NCBI GenBank assembly: GCA_025558095.1 | Contig: JAIVFI010000025.1 | Span: 62,001-126,000 of the forward strand | DNA length: 64,000 nucleotides | Direction of reading: 5' to 3' | DNA from: Hyaloraphidium curvatum | Lineage: Eukaryota > Monoblepharomycota > Hyaloraphidiomycetes > Hyaloraphidiales > Hyaloraphidiaceae | In this document: in pieces, positions 52,253 to 64,000 of the stretch | Layout of the letters: each line of letters starts with the position of its first letter | How positions within the stretch are numbered: position 1 is the stretch's first letter | Program-made: the position numbers and the translations under genes | The notes under the pieces: generated by a model | The model's input: the letters and a program-made list of their open reading frames with translations, nothing else | Database searches by the model: none | Told to the model about the DNA's origin: nothing

Positions 52253-52609
52253 GCGTGGCGCGAGGGGTGCCTTCCCGGTCCGGGCAGCAAGAAGGGGGAA
52301 GACGCGTGTAGAGGTTCAATCGAGCTAACTTTGGACGGTGGCTTCCCAACACGTGCGACCTTCCGTGAGTGTCCAAGATTAGAACTTCAATTCGCTGGGA
52401 AACATCCCCGCGGATGGTCCCGTAATCCCGTACTGGTAGTGTGAAGAACGGCAGCCGCCTAGGCCTATTCCACGGTTATCCTTCTAATGTTGGACCGGCC
52501 GACCTCCGGGCAGGGTAATCCGCCGACTTATCCAACTTATCGTTCTTGTCTATCCCCTATCCGCCGTTGTCGTTTGACTGGGCGGGCCCTCGAGTGCTCA
52601 CATCAGCCG
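52253..52609. other. Convergent intergenic region
   Basis: 357 bases between the ends of the nitronate monooxygenase and Zn2Cys6 genes. It is less GC-rich than average. A GGTTCAATC string at about 52312 recalls a tRNA T-loop, but no acceptor stem or anticodon arm surrounds it. I see no gene. Confidence 0.5.
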
Positions 52610-54944
52610 CTATGGTCCGACGCTCCAATTCCTACCGACCCGATCCGCTTCGGTCATCATTTCCGCGTACGTCCTCCCCGCACTCCTCGGGTCCGCGGCC
52701 GGCCGGAAGGTCCCCGACGTGGCCAGCTCCACCGAGGGCTCCTCGGCCTCCTCGAGCTGGGCCAAGGGCTGCAGCGACACGACGGTGGGGATGCCCGCCG
52801 CCACCAGGGTGCGCCGGAAGTTGTCGGCAGTGCGGCGCGCTGCGGGACGGCGTTGTAGACGGTCCGTGCCCGACGATGCGGGCTCCGACACCTACTCATG
52901 ACGCCGTAATGTTTTTCCCACGATCTCCAGGAACCGGAGGAGGACCCTCAGATCGTCCGCATAAGCGCGGTCATCCAGATCGGTGGCGTGCGGGGAAGCC
53001 CTGAGCATCGATCGCGGCGAGGTTCATGCCCGCGACCCTGAGCACGGGGAACGCGAGGCCAAAATGCAGATGCCGGCCTTGCGGATCGGCTGCGAGCTTG
53101 CTTGCGAGGAGGCTGACAAAGGCGATGCCGCCCTCGAGCATGGGCATGAACTCGGGCGACCGGAGGAGCGCGGCGCCGGCGTCATGGGCGGCGCCTTCGT
53201 AGAGGAATTAGTGCTCCAGTGTGAAGCTCCGGATGGCGGCAAAGTTGAAGATGGCGTGAAAAGCGTGGCCTTCAAGGGAGAACCAGTGCTGCCAGGAGGA
53301 AAGGAAGGACAGCGCGTCGCCCTGCCAGACAAGGGCGCCGTACGGAGCCGGGATCGACGAGTGGGCGGCAAAGACCATGTGATCAAACAGCTTGGATTGT
53401 GCGACGAAGGCCGACTCCGCCGCGGTGAGTTCTGATGAAGGGCGGCCTATCTCGCCAGGGGATCGAGCCCGTTGTGCACGGCGTGCTGCTTGATGAGGTG
53501 GCGCAGCCTCCTGCAGAACATGCAAAGACGGGCTCGACGAGTTGGTGAGCAACCCGAGAGCCTGTCTCAAGGTCCGGAGACGCAAAGAAAGCGGCGAAGT
53601 CCATCCAAGTCCACTGCGGCGCCGACAACGGGGCGACAAAGAGCGTAAAGAAGGCCCTTTCAGAGTCCGGATTGTCGAAGTACGATTCGTGGCAAGGCAG
53701 GGGGAATGGCCGTGGCGGGAAGTAATCCATGAGCGGCTCCCGATCCCCGAAGTATGACGAAATCCTGCGAGGTAGTGAGCCCAGGGTCAATGGGCGGGAA
53801 CGCGGGCCGGAACCCACACATCGTAGGAGGACAGCGCCATCCATGCGCGAAGCACCGACTCGGCCCTGATCCATTCCGCCGCGCTCTACGGGACCCCGGC
53901 CGGCAGAGCTTGGAGCGCGTCGAGGTCAAGCAACCTGCCGGCGACCCGCACGGCTTCGCGGAGCATGGCCGCGGCCGTTTCACCCAGGATTCCAACTCCA
54001 AGCAGCACTTGGAGCAGCAGGATGAGCGTCTGTAGGGCTTCGATATCGCTGATTGGCCGGCACAACGGGTTGGCGTCGAAATACCCGGCCAGGAGTACGT
54101 CCCGCGACCGCTCGCAGTAGGCCCGCCCGAGCGTGGCCTTTCCCGCCTCCGAAAGCCCGAAATTCGATGTCCGCGCGCCGATGGCGGCCATGGCAAAGAC
54201 CAGGGCCAACGGGGGATGCGTCCCGTAGAGCGGTGAGGCGGCGTTTGGCGCGAAAGCGGCTTCAAACGAGGCGCGGTGGACGAGGGGATACAGCTTGTGG
54301 TAATCCGACCAGAAATGGCTGAGGCAGGCAAAAATCAGGGAGTCTGAAAAGCTGGTGAGCGGGGAATGTTCGCGGCGCGCGGTGCCCTCCAGGTCCCACC
54401 TGGGTCCGCCGGCGGAGAGGTGGAGGAAGGCCATGCGATGGGCCGGGGCGGGGATTGTGGATCACCTGGAGGCAACGGCAGGTCGAGAGAGACAGGCGGA
54501 GTCAATGTGCCCGCCATGGGGACGGCGAAAGAGGGCAGAGGTGGCGGCGACCAAGGCGGCGGGGGCGACGGCAATCTCGGCGGTGGTGGGTGAACGCCGG
54601 GCCCGCCGACGACGTCTACTGACAACGCCCCGCTGGCGCCCTGCTTCCTGATCGTCTCCAAGTCCTTCCGGGTGACCGACTTGTCCCGCTCGGTGCAAAA
54701 CTTGCCGGACTTGCTGCAGCGGTCGCAGCCCGCCGGGGGCGGCGCCGAGAACGAGCAGCGTTTCTTGTCCTTGAAACAGCGGAAGCTGGATGGGCCGCGG
54801 CCGTGTGAGCTCCGTCGGGGTCGTCGGCGGCGCGGCGGCGCACCAGGTCCCGCGAGGTTCCGCCCCGGGACGAATCAGCTCGACCGCATGGCCCGCGCCC
54901 CATGCTACCACGGCGTCGTTCCCGCGCGCGATCGGAAAAGTCAT
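52610..54944 (-). CDS. Zn2Cys6 transcription factor with an internal TAA
   Basis: A fungal binuclear-zinc-cluster regulator. Exon 1 (54944-54844) and exon 2 (from 54785) join across a 58-nt intron (54843-54786) to give CFRCFKDKKRC and CDRCSKSGKFC, a complete Cx2Cx6Cx9Cx2Cx6C cluster. A Pro-rich linker follows, then the fungal-specific regulatory domain (FSDSLIFACLSHFWSDYHK, PLYGTHPPLALVFAMAAIGA, EALQTLILLLQVLLGVG). The later exon carries QHWFSLEGHAFHAIFNFAAI. At 53208-53210 the frame meets TAA, yet conserved-looking sequence goes on in the same frame (FLYEGAAHDAGAALLRSPEF, LHFGLAFPVL) and further exons follow to 52610 (TADNFRRTLVAAG). The gene may be a recent pseudogene, a truncated allele or a sequencing error. 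Middle splice sites are approximate. Confidence 0.72.
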
Positions 54945-56115
54945 GTCGGGCGGCGGTGGGCGGCCCCGAGCGCGCGGGGCAGGGGCACGGGCGGGCGATG
55001 AATTAGAAGGGAGAACGGATGGTCGATCGGTCCCCAAACCCCGGCAGAGTCAGGCAACTACGTCACTGACGGCCTGTGGCGGAGCGATGCTGCACGCTCC
55101 GATGCGCTTGCCCTATCGCACCGTGCTCACCTCACGCTGCGCTCTGCCCGGACGGATAGCCGAGAGAGCTGCGCGTATAAGCATAACGGATGACGATCGA
55201 CTTTCGGACGCCTTCCCGTCCGTCCCGCAGCTCGTCCGCCGGTGCCATCCATCCATCAGTCCATCCATCGCCGGCGCGCAAGTGCCCTTGCGGGAGGGGG
55301 TGAGGGGCGGGCCGGGTTCGACGTCCGGGAGGGAGGACGGACGGGACGCGGCGCGCGGACGTCCCATCGATGCAGCGCGGCTCGGCGCGGCGGCTTCCCG
55401 ATCCGTGGGTTCCGCATCGCAATCCGTGCTGCCATCCATCTGCCGTCTTGTACGTGCGATGCGGCGCAAGGTCGCAGCCCCACCGCCGATCGCCGCGTAT
55501 TGGCCGCCGCCCACCACACGTCCCTCGGCGAAAGCCCCGCCGACGCGGTCCCGCGGATGCCGCACCGTCGGGCCGGTGTGTCGGCGGGGTTGTTCGTCGC
55601 CGGGTGGGTGGGTGGGAGATGATGGCCGGTGGACCGGTGGCCGATCGGACTCTGGGGAGGCGTTGCGCCGCCGGCGACGAACCACCGGGCCCCTCCCCGC
55701 CTCCCCGGCGCCGATCCGCCAGCACACGAGGCGTGCCCACCTTCAGGCAGCACGCCCGGCGTGCCGGTCGGCGGTTTCGCCGCGGTTCGCCCGCTGTCCC
55801 CCACGGTTGGCGCGGAAGGGCTGTGAGGCGGCCGCGGGCCTGGACCGGGCAGGTTACCGAACCCGACAAAATGGTCGTTTTCCGCCTCGGAGCAGGCATA
55901 CAGGGCTGGAGCTGGTCCGTTGATTCTCTGGCACCCGTTCGGCGGTATTGCTGCCTCGCTAAATGCACTGCCTTGCCCGTGGGCAGCGTGGGAAACAGGG
56001 CGATTTTTTTGGTGCCCCATAATATCTCTTTCGTTCGCCACCCCCAACCCAACCCAATCTCTCCCACACCCGGACACCCAACACCGCCCGGCCCAGCGCG
56101 CGAGGGTTTCGGGCG
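54945..56115. other. Divergent intergenic region
   Basis: 1,171 bases between the starts of the Zn2Cys6 and homeodomain genes. Very high GC leaves long open frames on both strands (one minus-strand frame spans 55132-56766), but they have no domains, are Arg/Pro-rich and overlap each other. A less GC-rich part at 55990-56060 directly before the homeodomain gene may hold its core promoter. Confidence 0.5.
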
Positions 56116-58672
56116 ATGCCCGGCACCGGCGACCCCGACGGCGACGCGCGGGCGGGCACGGAGGCCGGGGACGAGGCCGCGCGCGGCCCGGGAGGCAGGC
56201 AGAGGAGGCCGAGGGGGGGCGGTGCCGGCGCCGCGCCCCCCGCGCCTTCGGACCCCGCCGGGAGCGCAGGCACGCAGCAGCAGACTCCGCCGGCCCGCGG
56301 CGGCGGCGGCGATCCGGGGGGCAGCCCGATGCTCGAGGTCGTGCGGGCCATGACGCTGGCGGACCCCGCGGGGCGCCCCGGCGGCGGGCGGCGCGGCAGG
56401 GCGGCGGCGAGCGAGAGCGGGAGCTCGGGCGACGCGGACGCGGAGGAGGACGACGGGGAGGGGATGGACGGGGACGAGGGGGGCATTGCTGTGCCGGGGG
56501 GGGACGGCGAGGGGCACGAGGGCGGCCGCGAGGTGCGGCGGCGGAGGCGGCTGACGCCCGAGGGTGGGTGCTGCATGGCGCCACATGGTGCCGGGATCGC
56601 CGGGGGTCGGCTGCCGCCCGGGCGGCGCGGGGGTGCCTGGCACGTGACTCACGCCTCCTCCCGCAGAAACGCAGCTGCTGCTGGCCACCTTTGCCCACAC
56701 GCAGACGCCGCCGGCGCAGATGCGCGCGCAGCTGGGGGCGCGGCTGCACATGAGCCCGCGCGCCATCCAGATCTGGTTCCAGAACAGGCGGGCAAAGGTG
56801 GGCTGGGCCTGCTAGGCGTTGCGTGCCCCCCCCCCGCTCACCGCTATCGCAATCTCCCGTGCCGCCCCCCCTCGGATGGCCCCCTGCGCCCACGCCCCGC
56901 CGCCGCGCGATCCCGTGCCGCCCCCGCAGCTCAAGCGCCAGGCCGCGCAGGCGGCGCTGCTGAGCCCGCCGCCGCCGCCGCCGCCGGCCGCGCTCGACCC
57001 CGCGCGGCTGCCGCCCACCATGGTGTACCGCCACCCGCACGCGCCACACGCGCCGTACGCGCAGCAGCCGTACCCGCCGCACGCGCTGCAGCTCGCGCAC
57101 GGGCACGCCCACGCCGCGCTGGCCGCGGCCGCCGCGCCCCCGCTGCCGATGCGCCACGCGCAGTACCCGCCCCCGCTGGCACAGCGCGCCCCGCCGCCGC
57201 AGCACCCGCAGCACGCGCAGCACCCGCAGCACCCTCAGCACGAGGGCGGCTTCCGCGGGCAGATGGGGCAGGTGGGGCAGGTGGCGCAGGGGCCGCAGGC
57301 CGGCTACCCGCCGTCCGGGTACCGCCCCCCCTTCCGCGACTACGGCTACTTCCCGCCCCTCGCCGCGCAGCCGCCCGCCCCGCTGGCGTCGCCGCCGCAA
57401 GGCTACGAATGGGACCGCCGCTCGCACGGCGCTGGCCGCTTCGCGCCCTACCCGCAGCCGCACTACCCCGCGCGCCCCCCCGCACCCCCGCAGGCATGGC
57501 GCTCGCAGCAGCCGCAGCACCCCCGCGCGTGGCCGTCGCCGGCAGGCGAGGGGATGATGGACGTGGACGGGCGCCGGGAGGCCTTCTACCGCGACCCGCG
57601 CGGCGACCGCCCGCAGCCCTCGCGGCCGAGGGCTGGAAGCCGCCCGCAGGCGTACCTCGCGCCGCCCGTGCAGCCGCAGCCCGGCGACGACATGGCCGGC
57701 CTCTCGCGGCGGCGCGCCTCGCTCCCCCCAGACTTCCTCCGCCCCATGCTCCCCCCGCCCCCCCTCCCCCCCTCCTCCGAGGAATCGGACCCCGACTCCC
57801 CGGCCTCGGACGACCAGCCCGCCGCCCCCGCGCAAGTGCACGTCCCGCACACCCGCCCCCGCGCGACCTCGAACCCGCAGCGCTTCATCACCGAGGCCGA
57901 GCAGACCGCCGTCGCCGTCCTGCAGGACATTTCCGGCCCCCGCGCGCGGTACGCCGTTCCCGCCACCTCGGCGCGCACCTACCCGAAGCAGCAGGCGGCG
58001 CAGGGGTACGCGTACTCCCCCCGCCCCCGCATGCCCGCCGCCCTCCCCCGCGCAGCAGCCGCGGCGCCCCCGCCGTCCCCCGTGGAGCGCCGTGTGCGGT
58101 ACGTTCCCAAACCCTCCCCCGCGCCCACGGTGCAGCACCGCCGCGGCACCTCGCTCGGCTCGTTCCCCCCGCCGCGCCCGCCCTCCCCTCCCCCCTCCCC
58201 GCAGACCGAGTCGCCCGATCCGATGGACCTCTCCCCGTCGACCGTGCCGCCGACCCCGAGCGAGTTCTCGGTGCCCGTCACCCGCCGCCCCGGGCACCGG
58301 CGCTCGCTCTCGGCGCCGCACGTGGTGGAAGACCACGCGTACGCGCTGCTGGACCTCGAGCGGGGCGCGCGGCAGGCTGCCCGGCAGCTGTTTGCCCATC
58401 TGGCCGCGGACCCGCTGCATCCCACCGCCGCCGACTCGGCCCTCGCGCGCACGCACCGCGCCGACCTCGCCGCCTCGCGGTTCCCCTATGCGCCCCTGCC
58501 CGAGCCCCCCGCGCTGCCCACGGGCGCGTGGCCGGGGGAACTGATCCCCGGGCGGCAGTTCGAGGCGCGCGGGAGGGAGGTGGCCAGGGAGGTCGGGAGG
58601 GGGGGGGGGAGGTGGTTGGTGGGGGTCGGGGGGGGGACGAGGGAGCACCATGCGAGCATGGTGCCGCTGTGA
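56116..58672 (+). CDS. Homeodomain transcription factor
   Basis: A 773-residue DNA-binding protein. Exons are 56116-56563, 56667-56797 and 56930-58672, with exact phase. The homeodomain lies at residues about 145-200, built from all three exons: RRRRRLTPE, then TQLLLATFAHTQTPPAQMRA, helix 3 AIQIWFQNRRAK (WFQNRR) and, across the second intron, LKRQAAQ. The N-terminus is Gly/Asp/Glu-rich. The long C-terminal part is Pro-, Gln- and His-rich (HPQHAQHPQHPQH), typical of disordered activation regions, with Ser-Pro sites. It looks like a typical fungal homeobox protein rather than a TALE type, since there is no three-residue insert. A neighbouring mating-type partner gene is not seen. Confidence 0.88.
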
Positions 58673-60773
58673 ACCGCCCTTTTGCTCGGCGGGAGGGGGC
58701 ATGGAAGGGGGGGGATGCGTGGCGGGGAACGGGGGACGGGGAAGAAGGGGGGAAGGACGGGGATGCACGGGCAGGGGTGGGCTTTCGTTTGGCAGCTTTG
58801 CGGCACGGATCAAAGGTGTGTAGCATAGGCATTGGATCGGGAATCGCATTTCGGATTTTTGCTTTTCTACAGAGAGTTGGGCTCGAGGTCGGTGACGGGC
58901 GTCGCATCTCCCGTTGCGGGACCGGACCTGCTCGTCGGCGTGTCGGGCTCCTGTGCGTGTACGAACCAAAGGCCGCTACCGCCGCCTCGACGGGGGCTTG
59001 CCCTCGCGCAACGCCCGGAGAAGGATGTCGCTGCCCATGCCCCGCGCTGTTTGAATCCGTGCGCGGAGGCGGGCCGTGTACCGTGCCATCAAACCCCCCG
59101 CGTCCCATTCCTTACCGTCTGATCCTTCCAGCGGGGGGTGCGCGCGTCGGGCGATCCGTGGGATGAAGGCTGCTGCCGCGGGTCCGAGCCGACCGCGGGT
59201 CTCTTGGCCGAGAGGAACGTGGTCCACCGGCCGGAGCCGGGTCCGGCATCGCGAAGCGACCGTTGGAATGCTCCACCTTCTTGGCCTCGGCGTTCGCGGC
59301 CGTCACCCCAGGCTCGCGCGCCGCATCCAGAGACTGCGAAACAGACGGGAGGCACACCGTGGGGTCAATGATGATCGGCCGCCGGTCGATGCAGGGAAGG
59401 AACCGGTGGGGAGGGCCCGGGAGGAGTGGTTGGGCGGATGGCGGAGGCCGACCTGTACGAGGATGAGGGGACACGGGAGGAGAGTGAAAGGGCGGGAGCG
59501 GCCGATCTTTCCGTTCCCCGATCCTTCGGTGGCGCGCGGCGATCGGATCGGCCGGCATATTGGGCAAGCGGACGACGAGGATCGCACCCTCCCATGCGCG
59601 CGATTGGACGATCGCGGCCCCCGGGCGGTGCCGGGAAGCCCATCGCTGCGGCTGCCGCGCGGCCGTACGGGGACGGCCGGCGGCGGAATCGGATTGGCTT
59701 CCCGGGTGGCTTCACTTCGCCGCCCCGCCCCGTGCCCGACCGTCCGGTCGGCCATGACTTGTGCTGCGCACGGGATATGAATCGCTTCGGCTCCATGTTC
59801 TCGACCGCTGTGGCCTACCTCTGATCCCCGTGTTTCCCCGTTCCCTGCGGCCCGTGGTCCCGCGGTCCCGTTCCAGTTGCGGACGCCGAGGCGTCCCCGG
59901 CCGCGCCCCGGGGACGGGGCGGAAGAGAACGAGGGTGATCGGATGGGATGGTTTGCGGGGTTCTAGGGCGGAGGAAGACGAGGGAACCGGGTAGTTCGGG
60001 CGGCCGAAAGGTGGAGGCGAAGCCAGCCAGTGGGAGACAGCTCTTGACTGGGGATCGGTTGCTCAGACATGCATCGATGCGCGCCACCGCGCGCAGGGCA
60101 GAATCCCACAACAACATTTTAAGCACAGCGCAACGTGGCAAGTTCGGTTCGGCATTTCGGCGAAGTTGACCGAGGTTTTTACTCTCACAGGCTTCACCGC
60201 GGTGGCAAGGTTTCCGGCGGTGAAGTTATTCGCCAGCCATCAAGAACCGGTTCAGGACATCACTCCCCACCTCGCGGACGACCAGAGCGCGCAGCAGCGA
60301 TGGCAGGAATCTTCTGTAGGTGTCGGACGCATGGCTGGACCTCGCAGGCCGTGGCGGAGGCACGCGCGGGCGCCCCGGAGCGGCGGTCTCCGGTCACGGG
60401 GACGACCCCCCCGGTGGTCTCCTTCCCCGGCTCCCCGGCCTCCTAGCGGCCCGTTCCTGCGCCTCCCGAGCCCATTCTGACGTTCCCGCCCCGCCCCGTT
60501 CCTTTCGGCGGCCGCCACCCGCATCCTGTGCCTTTGCGCCGGGTTCCGAACCCGTTGTCTCCCACCTCCCCCACTCGCCCCCGCATCCCCCGGCGCTCCC
60601 CGGCCCCTCGCGACCCCCGCGGCCTTTTTTCGCCCATTTTTCCACCCCGGGACATGCGCCGGCAGACCCGAAACGCGAGGGGTACGTGACGCCACCGTGT
60701 CTCCGGGTCTGCGCAACGGCACCGGCCCGGCCGCCCCCGTTTGGACCCCGCTCACCCGCCCCGCCCGCCGCAG
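58673..60773. other. Long intergenic region
   Basis: About 2.1 kb between the homeodomain stop and the first recognisable MFS exon. It is very GC-rich, with many short overlapping frames on both strands (for example 59112-59567 minus and 59076-59780 plus) but no domain, no spliceable series and no repeat. A first exon of the MFS gene may lie in its last 200 bases (the frame ending ADPKREG at about 60680, followed by GTACGT). Otherwise I see nothing in it. Confidence 0.5.
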
Positions 60774-62973
60774 GACCCATGTCGCGACCGACGCCGTCGA
60801 GTCTTTCGTGCCCGAGGGCGACTGGTGAGTGGCCCATCCGTGCCCCCCCAAGGAGTGGGGATGCTGATCACCGCATTCTCCTTCGTGCGCAGGGCGCCCG
60901 AGGAGGAGGCCAAGGTCCTGCGCAAACTGGACAACAGGATCCTGCTGCCGTGCTTCCTGATGATGTGGGTTCCTTTCCCGGACGGCCCCGCGCACCCCGG
61001 CACCTCAAATTGCTGATCACCCCTCCCTCGTGCATCAGGTTCATCGGCTACCTGGACCGTCAGAACATGGCCAACGCCAAGGTGCTCAACGCCGGCAAAC
61101 CCGACTCGATCGAGCAGTCCTGGGGCCTCACGGGGTCGCAGTACAACTGGGTCATCTCGATCTACGGCATCGGTCTCTTCATCACGGAGCCCTGGGTGCG
61201 TCGGGCCTCACATGTGTGCGCGCAACGCGTGCTGATCCCGCATCTTTGCGCCGCAGACCAACTTCCTGCTCAAGAAGATGTCGCCCCCCACCTGGTTCGC
61301 CCGCATCATGGTCACCTGTGCGTCGCTTTGCCGCCCGCGCGGCCCCCGCCTCGCTGACCGACCTTCCGCACGCAGGGGGCGCCATCGTCATGTGCCAGGC
61401 CGCCGTGACCAACTTTGCCGGCGCCATGGCGACGCGCTTCTTCCTCGGTGTGGCCGAGGGCGGTCTCCTCCCCGGCGTGCCGTACTACCTCAGGTGCGCA
61501 GACCTCCTCGAACGATCGATCACCCGCTCACGCACGTTTCCCCATCCTCCTTCCCCCGTCCCGCTTCCTGCAGCTTCTGGTACACCCAGCGTGAGCGCGG
61601 CGTCCGCATGGGCATCTCGTACACCGGCCTCGGCACCGCGGGCATGGTCGGCGGCTTCATCGCCATGGGCGTGCAGAACATGAACGGCGCCGGCGGCCTC
61701 CTGGCGTGGCAGTGGTGGGTTCCGCCTGCGCGGGGCTGCCGCTCTCCGTTTGCTCATGCGCCCGTCCGCGGTGCAGGCTGTTCATCATTGAGGGCATCCC
61801 GGCCGTCCTCTTCGGAATCGTGATCTACTTGTGCGCACGACCGCGCGTCACCTCGCGCCTTCTCTGACCTCCCTGCTCCGCAGCTTCCTGCCCGCCTACC
61901 CCCAGGACGCCAAGTTCCTCACGGAGTCGCAGAAGGACATCTCGATCCGCCGCCTGCCCCCCAACGCCCCCAGCTCCGTGGACAAGATCGACATGGGCGC
62001 CATCAAGAAGGAGCTCAAGGACCCCGTGCTCTGGCTCTTCTTCGGCGCCATGTGCGTATGCCTGATCATTGATCCGCCCTGCACTTCTGACCCCACCCGT
62101 CACCTTAGGCTCTTCATCGTCATCCCCATTGCCGGCGCCGCCGCTCTGCTCCCCTCCATCATCCTCGGCCTCGGCTTCAAGACCTCGACCCAGGCCAACG
62201 GCCTCGCCGCCGCCGTCAACGCCATGGCCGTCGTCACCACGCTGCTCAACACTTGGCACTCGGACTGGGTCAACGAGCGCTACTGGCACGTCATGGGCAC
62301 CGTCAGCTTCTTTGGTGGGTTTGCGCCGTTCCTTTCCGCGGGCATGCGTCTGATCGCCCGCCGCTCCAGCCCTCTGCGGTTCCCTCCCCCTCGCCATCAC
62401 CGCCACGAACCCCACCCTGGTGTCCCCCGGCGGCCGTCTTGCCTTCGTGCTCCTGGCCGGCGTCATCTCGTCGAGCTACCCCATCGTCTGGGCGTACCGC
62501 GCCAACACGGCCAAGGGCACCTCGCGCGCCACCGTCAACTCGGCCCTGACGCTCACCGCCTATGCCGGAGGTGGGCATCCGCGGCCGCCGTCCTGCGGCC
62601 TTAATCTCACGGCGCGTTCCAGGTCTCGTCGTCGGCCCCCAGCTCTTCCCCAACCAGGACGCCCCGAACTACGTGCCCGGCATGTGGGCTTCGTTCGGCC
62701 TGTACTGGGCCGGCCTCCTCTGCTTCTCGGGTGCGTCGCGCTCTTGGCCGCACGCCGACCCGCCGTCCTGACGATCGTTCCCCGCATCCAGTCATCCCGC
62801 TCGTCCTCCGCCGCCAGCTCAAGAACGACGCCGAGGACGCTCGCATCGTGCTCGCCGGGCACGAGGCCGCCCTGCCCCAGAGCGACGTCAAGATCGGCAT
62901 GGAGAACATGGGCGAGGCCGCCAAGCCCGCCGATGCCGTGCAGATGCCAGTGGCCGTCAACGAGAAGGTGTGA
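60774..62973 (+). CDS. MFS transporter, anion:cation symporter (Dal5-like) family
   Basis: A 12-helix carrier of the family that includes allantoate, nicotinate and vitamin permeases, moving an organic anion with protons. At least ten exons of 40-200 nt are separated by short introns. Recognisable segments are DAVESFVPEGDW then APEEEAKVLRKLDNRILLP, FIGYLDRQNMANAKV, SQYNWVISIYGIGLF, FFLGVAEGGLLPGVPYYL then FWYTQRERGVRMG, FIIEGIPAVLFGIVIYL and TQANGLAAAVNAMAVV. The end is VQMPVAVNEKV, stop at 62973. The signature after helix 4 (GVAEGGLLPG then WYTQRERGVR) places it in this family. The first exon and start codon are unresolved; the substrate is not evident. Confidence 0.85.
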
Positions 62974-63197
62974 TGCGGACGTTGGTGTGCACAGTGTAGG
63001 AGTGCGCGACGGAAGTTTTTGGATCGTTTCGTCGGTGGCCGTCGCGGAGACGAGACGGACAAGAGTAAAAGAAACGTGTGTACATACACGCGACTGGTGC
63101 GCAGACCAGTGACTGTACAGAGAGTTGGCTAAAAGTGACGACGTGGAAAGTTGTTTCGTAAAATCTGCCCGCCAATCCATGAGCTTCGTGAACGTCG

Positions 63198-64000
63198 TCA
63201 CTTGGTCGCCGCCGCGATCGCCTCGAGCTCCTCGCCGACCTTGGGAAAAGTCGGCCGATCCGCCGGCTCCTGGGCCCAGCTCCGCTCCATGACCGCCCAA
63301 ACGCTGTCGAGGACATCCGCAGGGCGATCAGGTCTTGCTCCCTTGGATGTGACCGCGTACGACACCTGCAAAGCATCCGTCAGATGAGCCCTCGTCGGAG
63401 CCAGCTGGACTCACCGCCCAGTAGTTGGGAGCCCCCCCGAACGGATACAGTCCGTTGCTGACGACCTCGTAGCACAGCATAGCGAAGCTGAAAACGTCCG
63501 CCGGCGGCCGGAGGGGTTCTCCCATCATGATCTCGGGCGCCATGAAGCCCACAGTTCCGCCCGGCACGTGCGCGTCCGGCCCGCCGATGCTGACCGATCC
63601 GTCGCCCGGCTGGCGGAACTTGGAGAGCCCGAAGTCCGAAACCAGTGCGCGCCCGGCCGCGGCGTCGACGAGGACGTTGGCGCACTTGAGGTCACCGTGC
63701 AGGATGCCGAAAGAATGCAAGTAGCTCATGCCCCGCGCCACGTCGCAGAGGAGGCGCAGACCCTGGTCGCGAGGCCACGAACGGGATTTCAGGTATTCCC
63801 GCAGGTTGCCGCCGTCGGCGATCTCGGAGATGAGCATCGGGGGATCAATGGTGAATGCGATCAGAGGCAGCACTGGAAACCATGTTCACTGCGCGATCTC
63901 AGGGCATGAGGAAGCACCTGCAACTTACCGTTGCGCTGGGCCAGCCCCTCCCAGTTCTTGATCTCCTTGGCGAACGCTCTCGCTGCATCCACGTCGAACT
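63198..64000 (-). CDS. TKL-type protein kinase, N-terminus beyond the window
   Basis: The C-terminal two thirds of a serine/threonine or dual-specificity kinase; the start lies past the right edge. From the edge: DVDAARAFAKEIKNWEGLAQ, an intron (GTAAGT to TTCCAG), then MLISEIADGGNLREYL, catalytic loop HGDLKCANVLV, SDFGLSKF with an intact DFG, GFMAPEIMMGEPL and DVFSFAMLCYEVVSNG. A second intron after NYWA precedes the last exon (VWAVMERSWAQEPADRPTF), stop at 63198. HGDLK and GGNLREYL are shared with the vWA-kinase at 23.6-25.2 kb, so the two belong to one local kinase family, though here DFG is normal. Whether an accessory domain precedes it cannot be seen. Confidence 0.88.

Noticed and set aside
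52300-52330. tRNA-like T-loop string GGTTCAATC
   Set aside because: No stems, anticodon arm or A/B-box spacing could be found around it.
55256-58969. A 1,237-codon minus-strand frame opposite the homeodomain gene
   Set aside because: It is rich in Arg/Gly/Pro and mirrors the GC-rich plus-strand gene, which has a real homeodomain and good splice sites. No domain on the minus strand.

Overview
This window is nuclear DNA from a fungus. It is GC-rich and gene-dense, and genes on both strands are cut by many short introns of about 50-66 nt (donors mostly GTGGGT, GTGAGT or GTGCGT; acceptors CAG or TAG). Fungal hallmarks include a Zn2Cys6 transcription factor, a TVP18 Golgi protein, a Dal5-type MFS carrier, a cytochrome b5-acyl-CoA dehydrogenase fusion and a complex I 23 kDa subunit. 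There are no ribosomal, tRNA, CRISPR or clear transposase genes. I cannot fix the phylum. The mix of bacterial-like families (DUF1206, HyuA-DUF917, YdhR, AhpD, DUF4436) with fungal signatures would fit an early-diverging or basidiomycete lineage, which is an inference.

Layout. 0-7.8 kb: the tail of an unknown gene, a DUF1206 membrane protein, a plasma-membrane-type Ca2+-ATPase and a small SET protein. 7.8-17.1 kb is a metabolic block: a short imperfect tandem repeat, a short-chain dehydrogenase, a HyuA-DUF917 hydantoin-type enzyme divergent from an atypical SDR, a cytochrome P450 and a b561-type membrane cytochrome. 17.4-22.5 kb: one very large gene joining VPS9, ankyrin, PX, helical and TLDc regions. 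22.5-26.5 kb: two related DUF7918-like genes on either side of a von Willebrand A-protein kinase fusion, all on the minus strand.

26.7-41.3 kb holds a YdhR-like protein, an AhpD-like protein, a secreted SGNH hydrolase, Cdc20, a DEAH-box helicase, NDUFS8 with a 9-nt microexon, a DUF1295 reductase-like protein, a small repeat protein and an F-box protein. 41.9-48.1 kb: TVP18 (seven exons), the spliceosomal protein RED/IK and a tandem pair of DUF4436 membrane proteins. 48.3-52.3 kb: a cytochrome b5-acyl-CoA dehydrogenase and a nitronate monooxygenase, divergently arranged. 52.6-64 kb: a Zn2Cys6 regulator with an in-frame TAA inside conserved sequence, a homeodomain protein, an anion:cation-symporter MFS carrier and a truncated TKL-type kinase at the right edge.

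The two most unusual things are the VPS9-ANK-PX-TLDc polypeptide, which would couple Rab5-type GEF activity, phosphoinositide binding and a V-ATPase-type TLDc module, and the DUF7918 / vWA-kinase / DUF7918 cassette. Exon borders come from reading splice consensus and frame continuity by eye. Gene spans are firmer than individual introns, except where exact borders are given.
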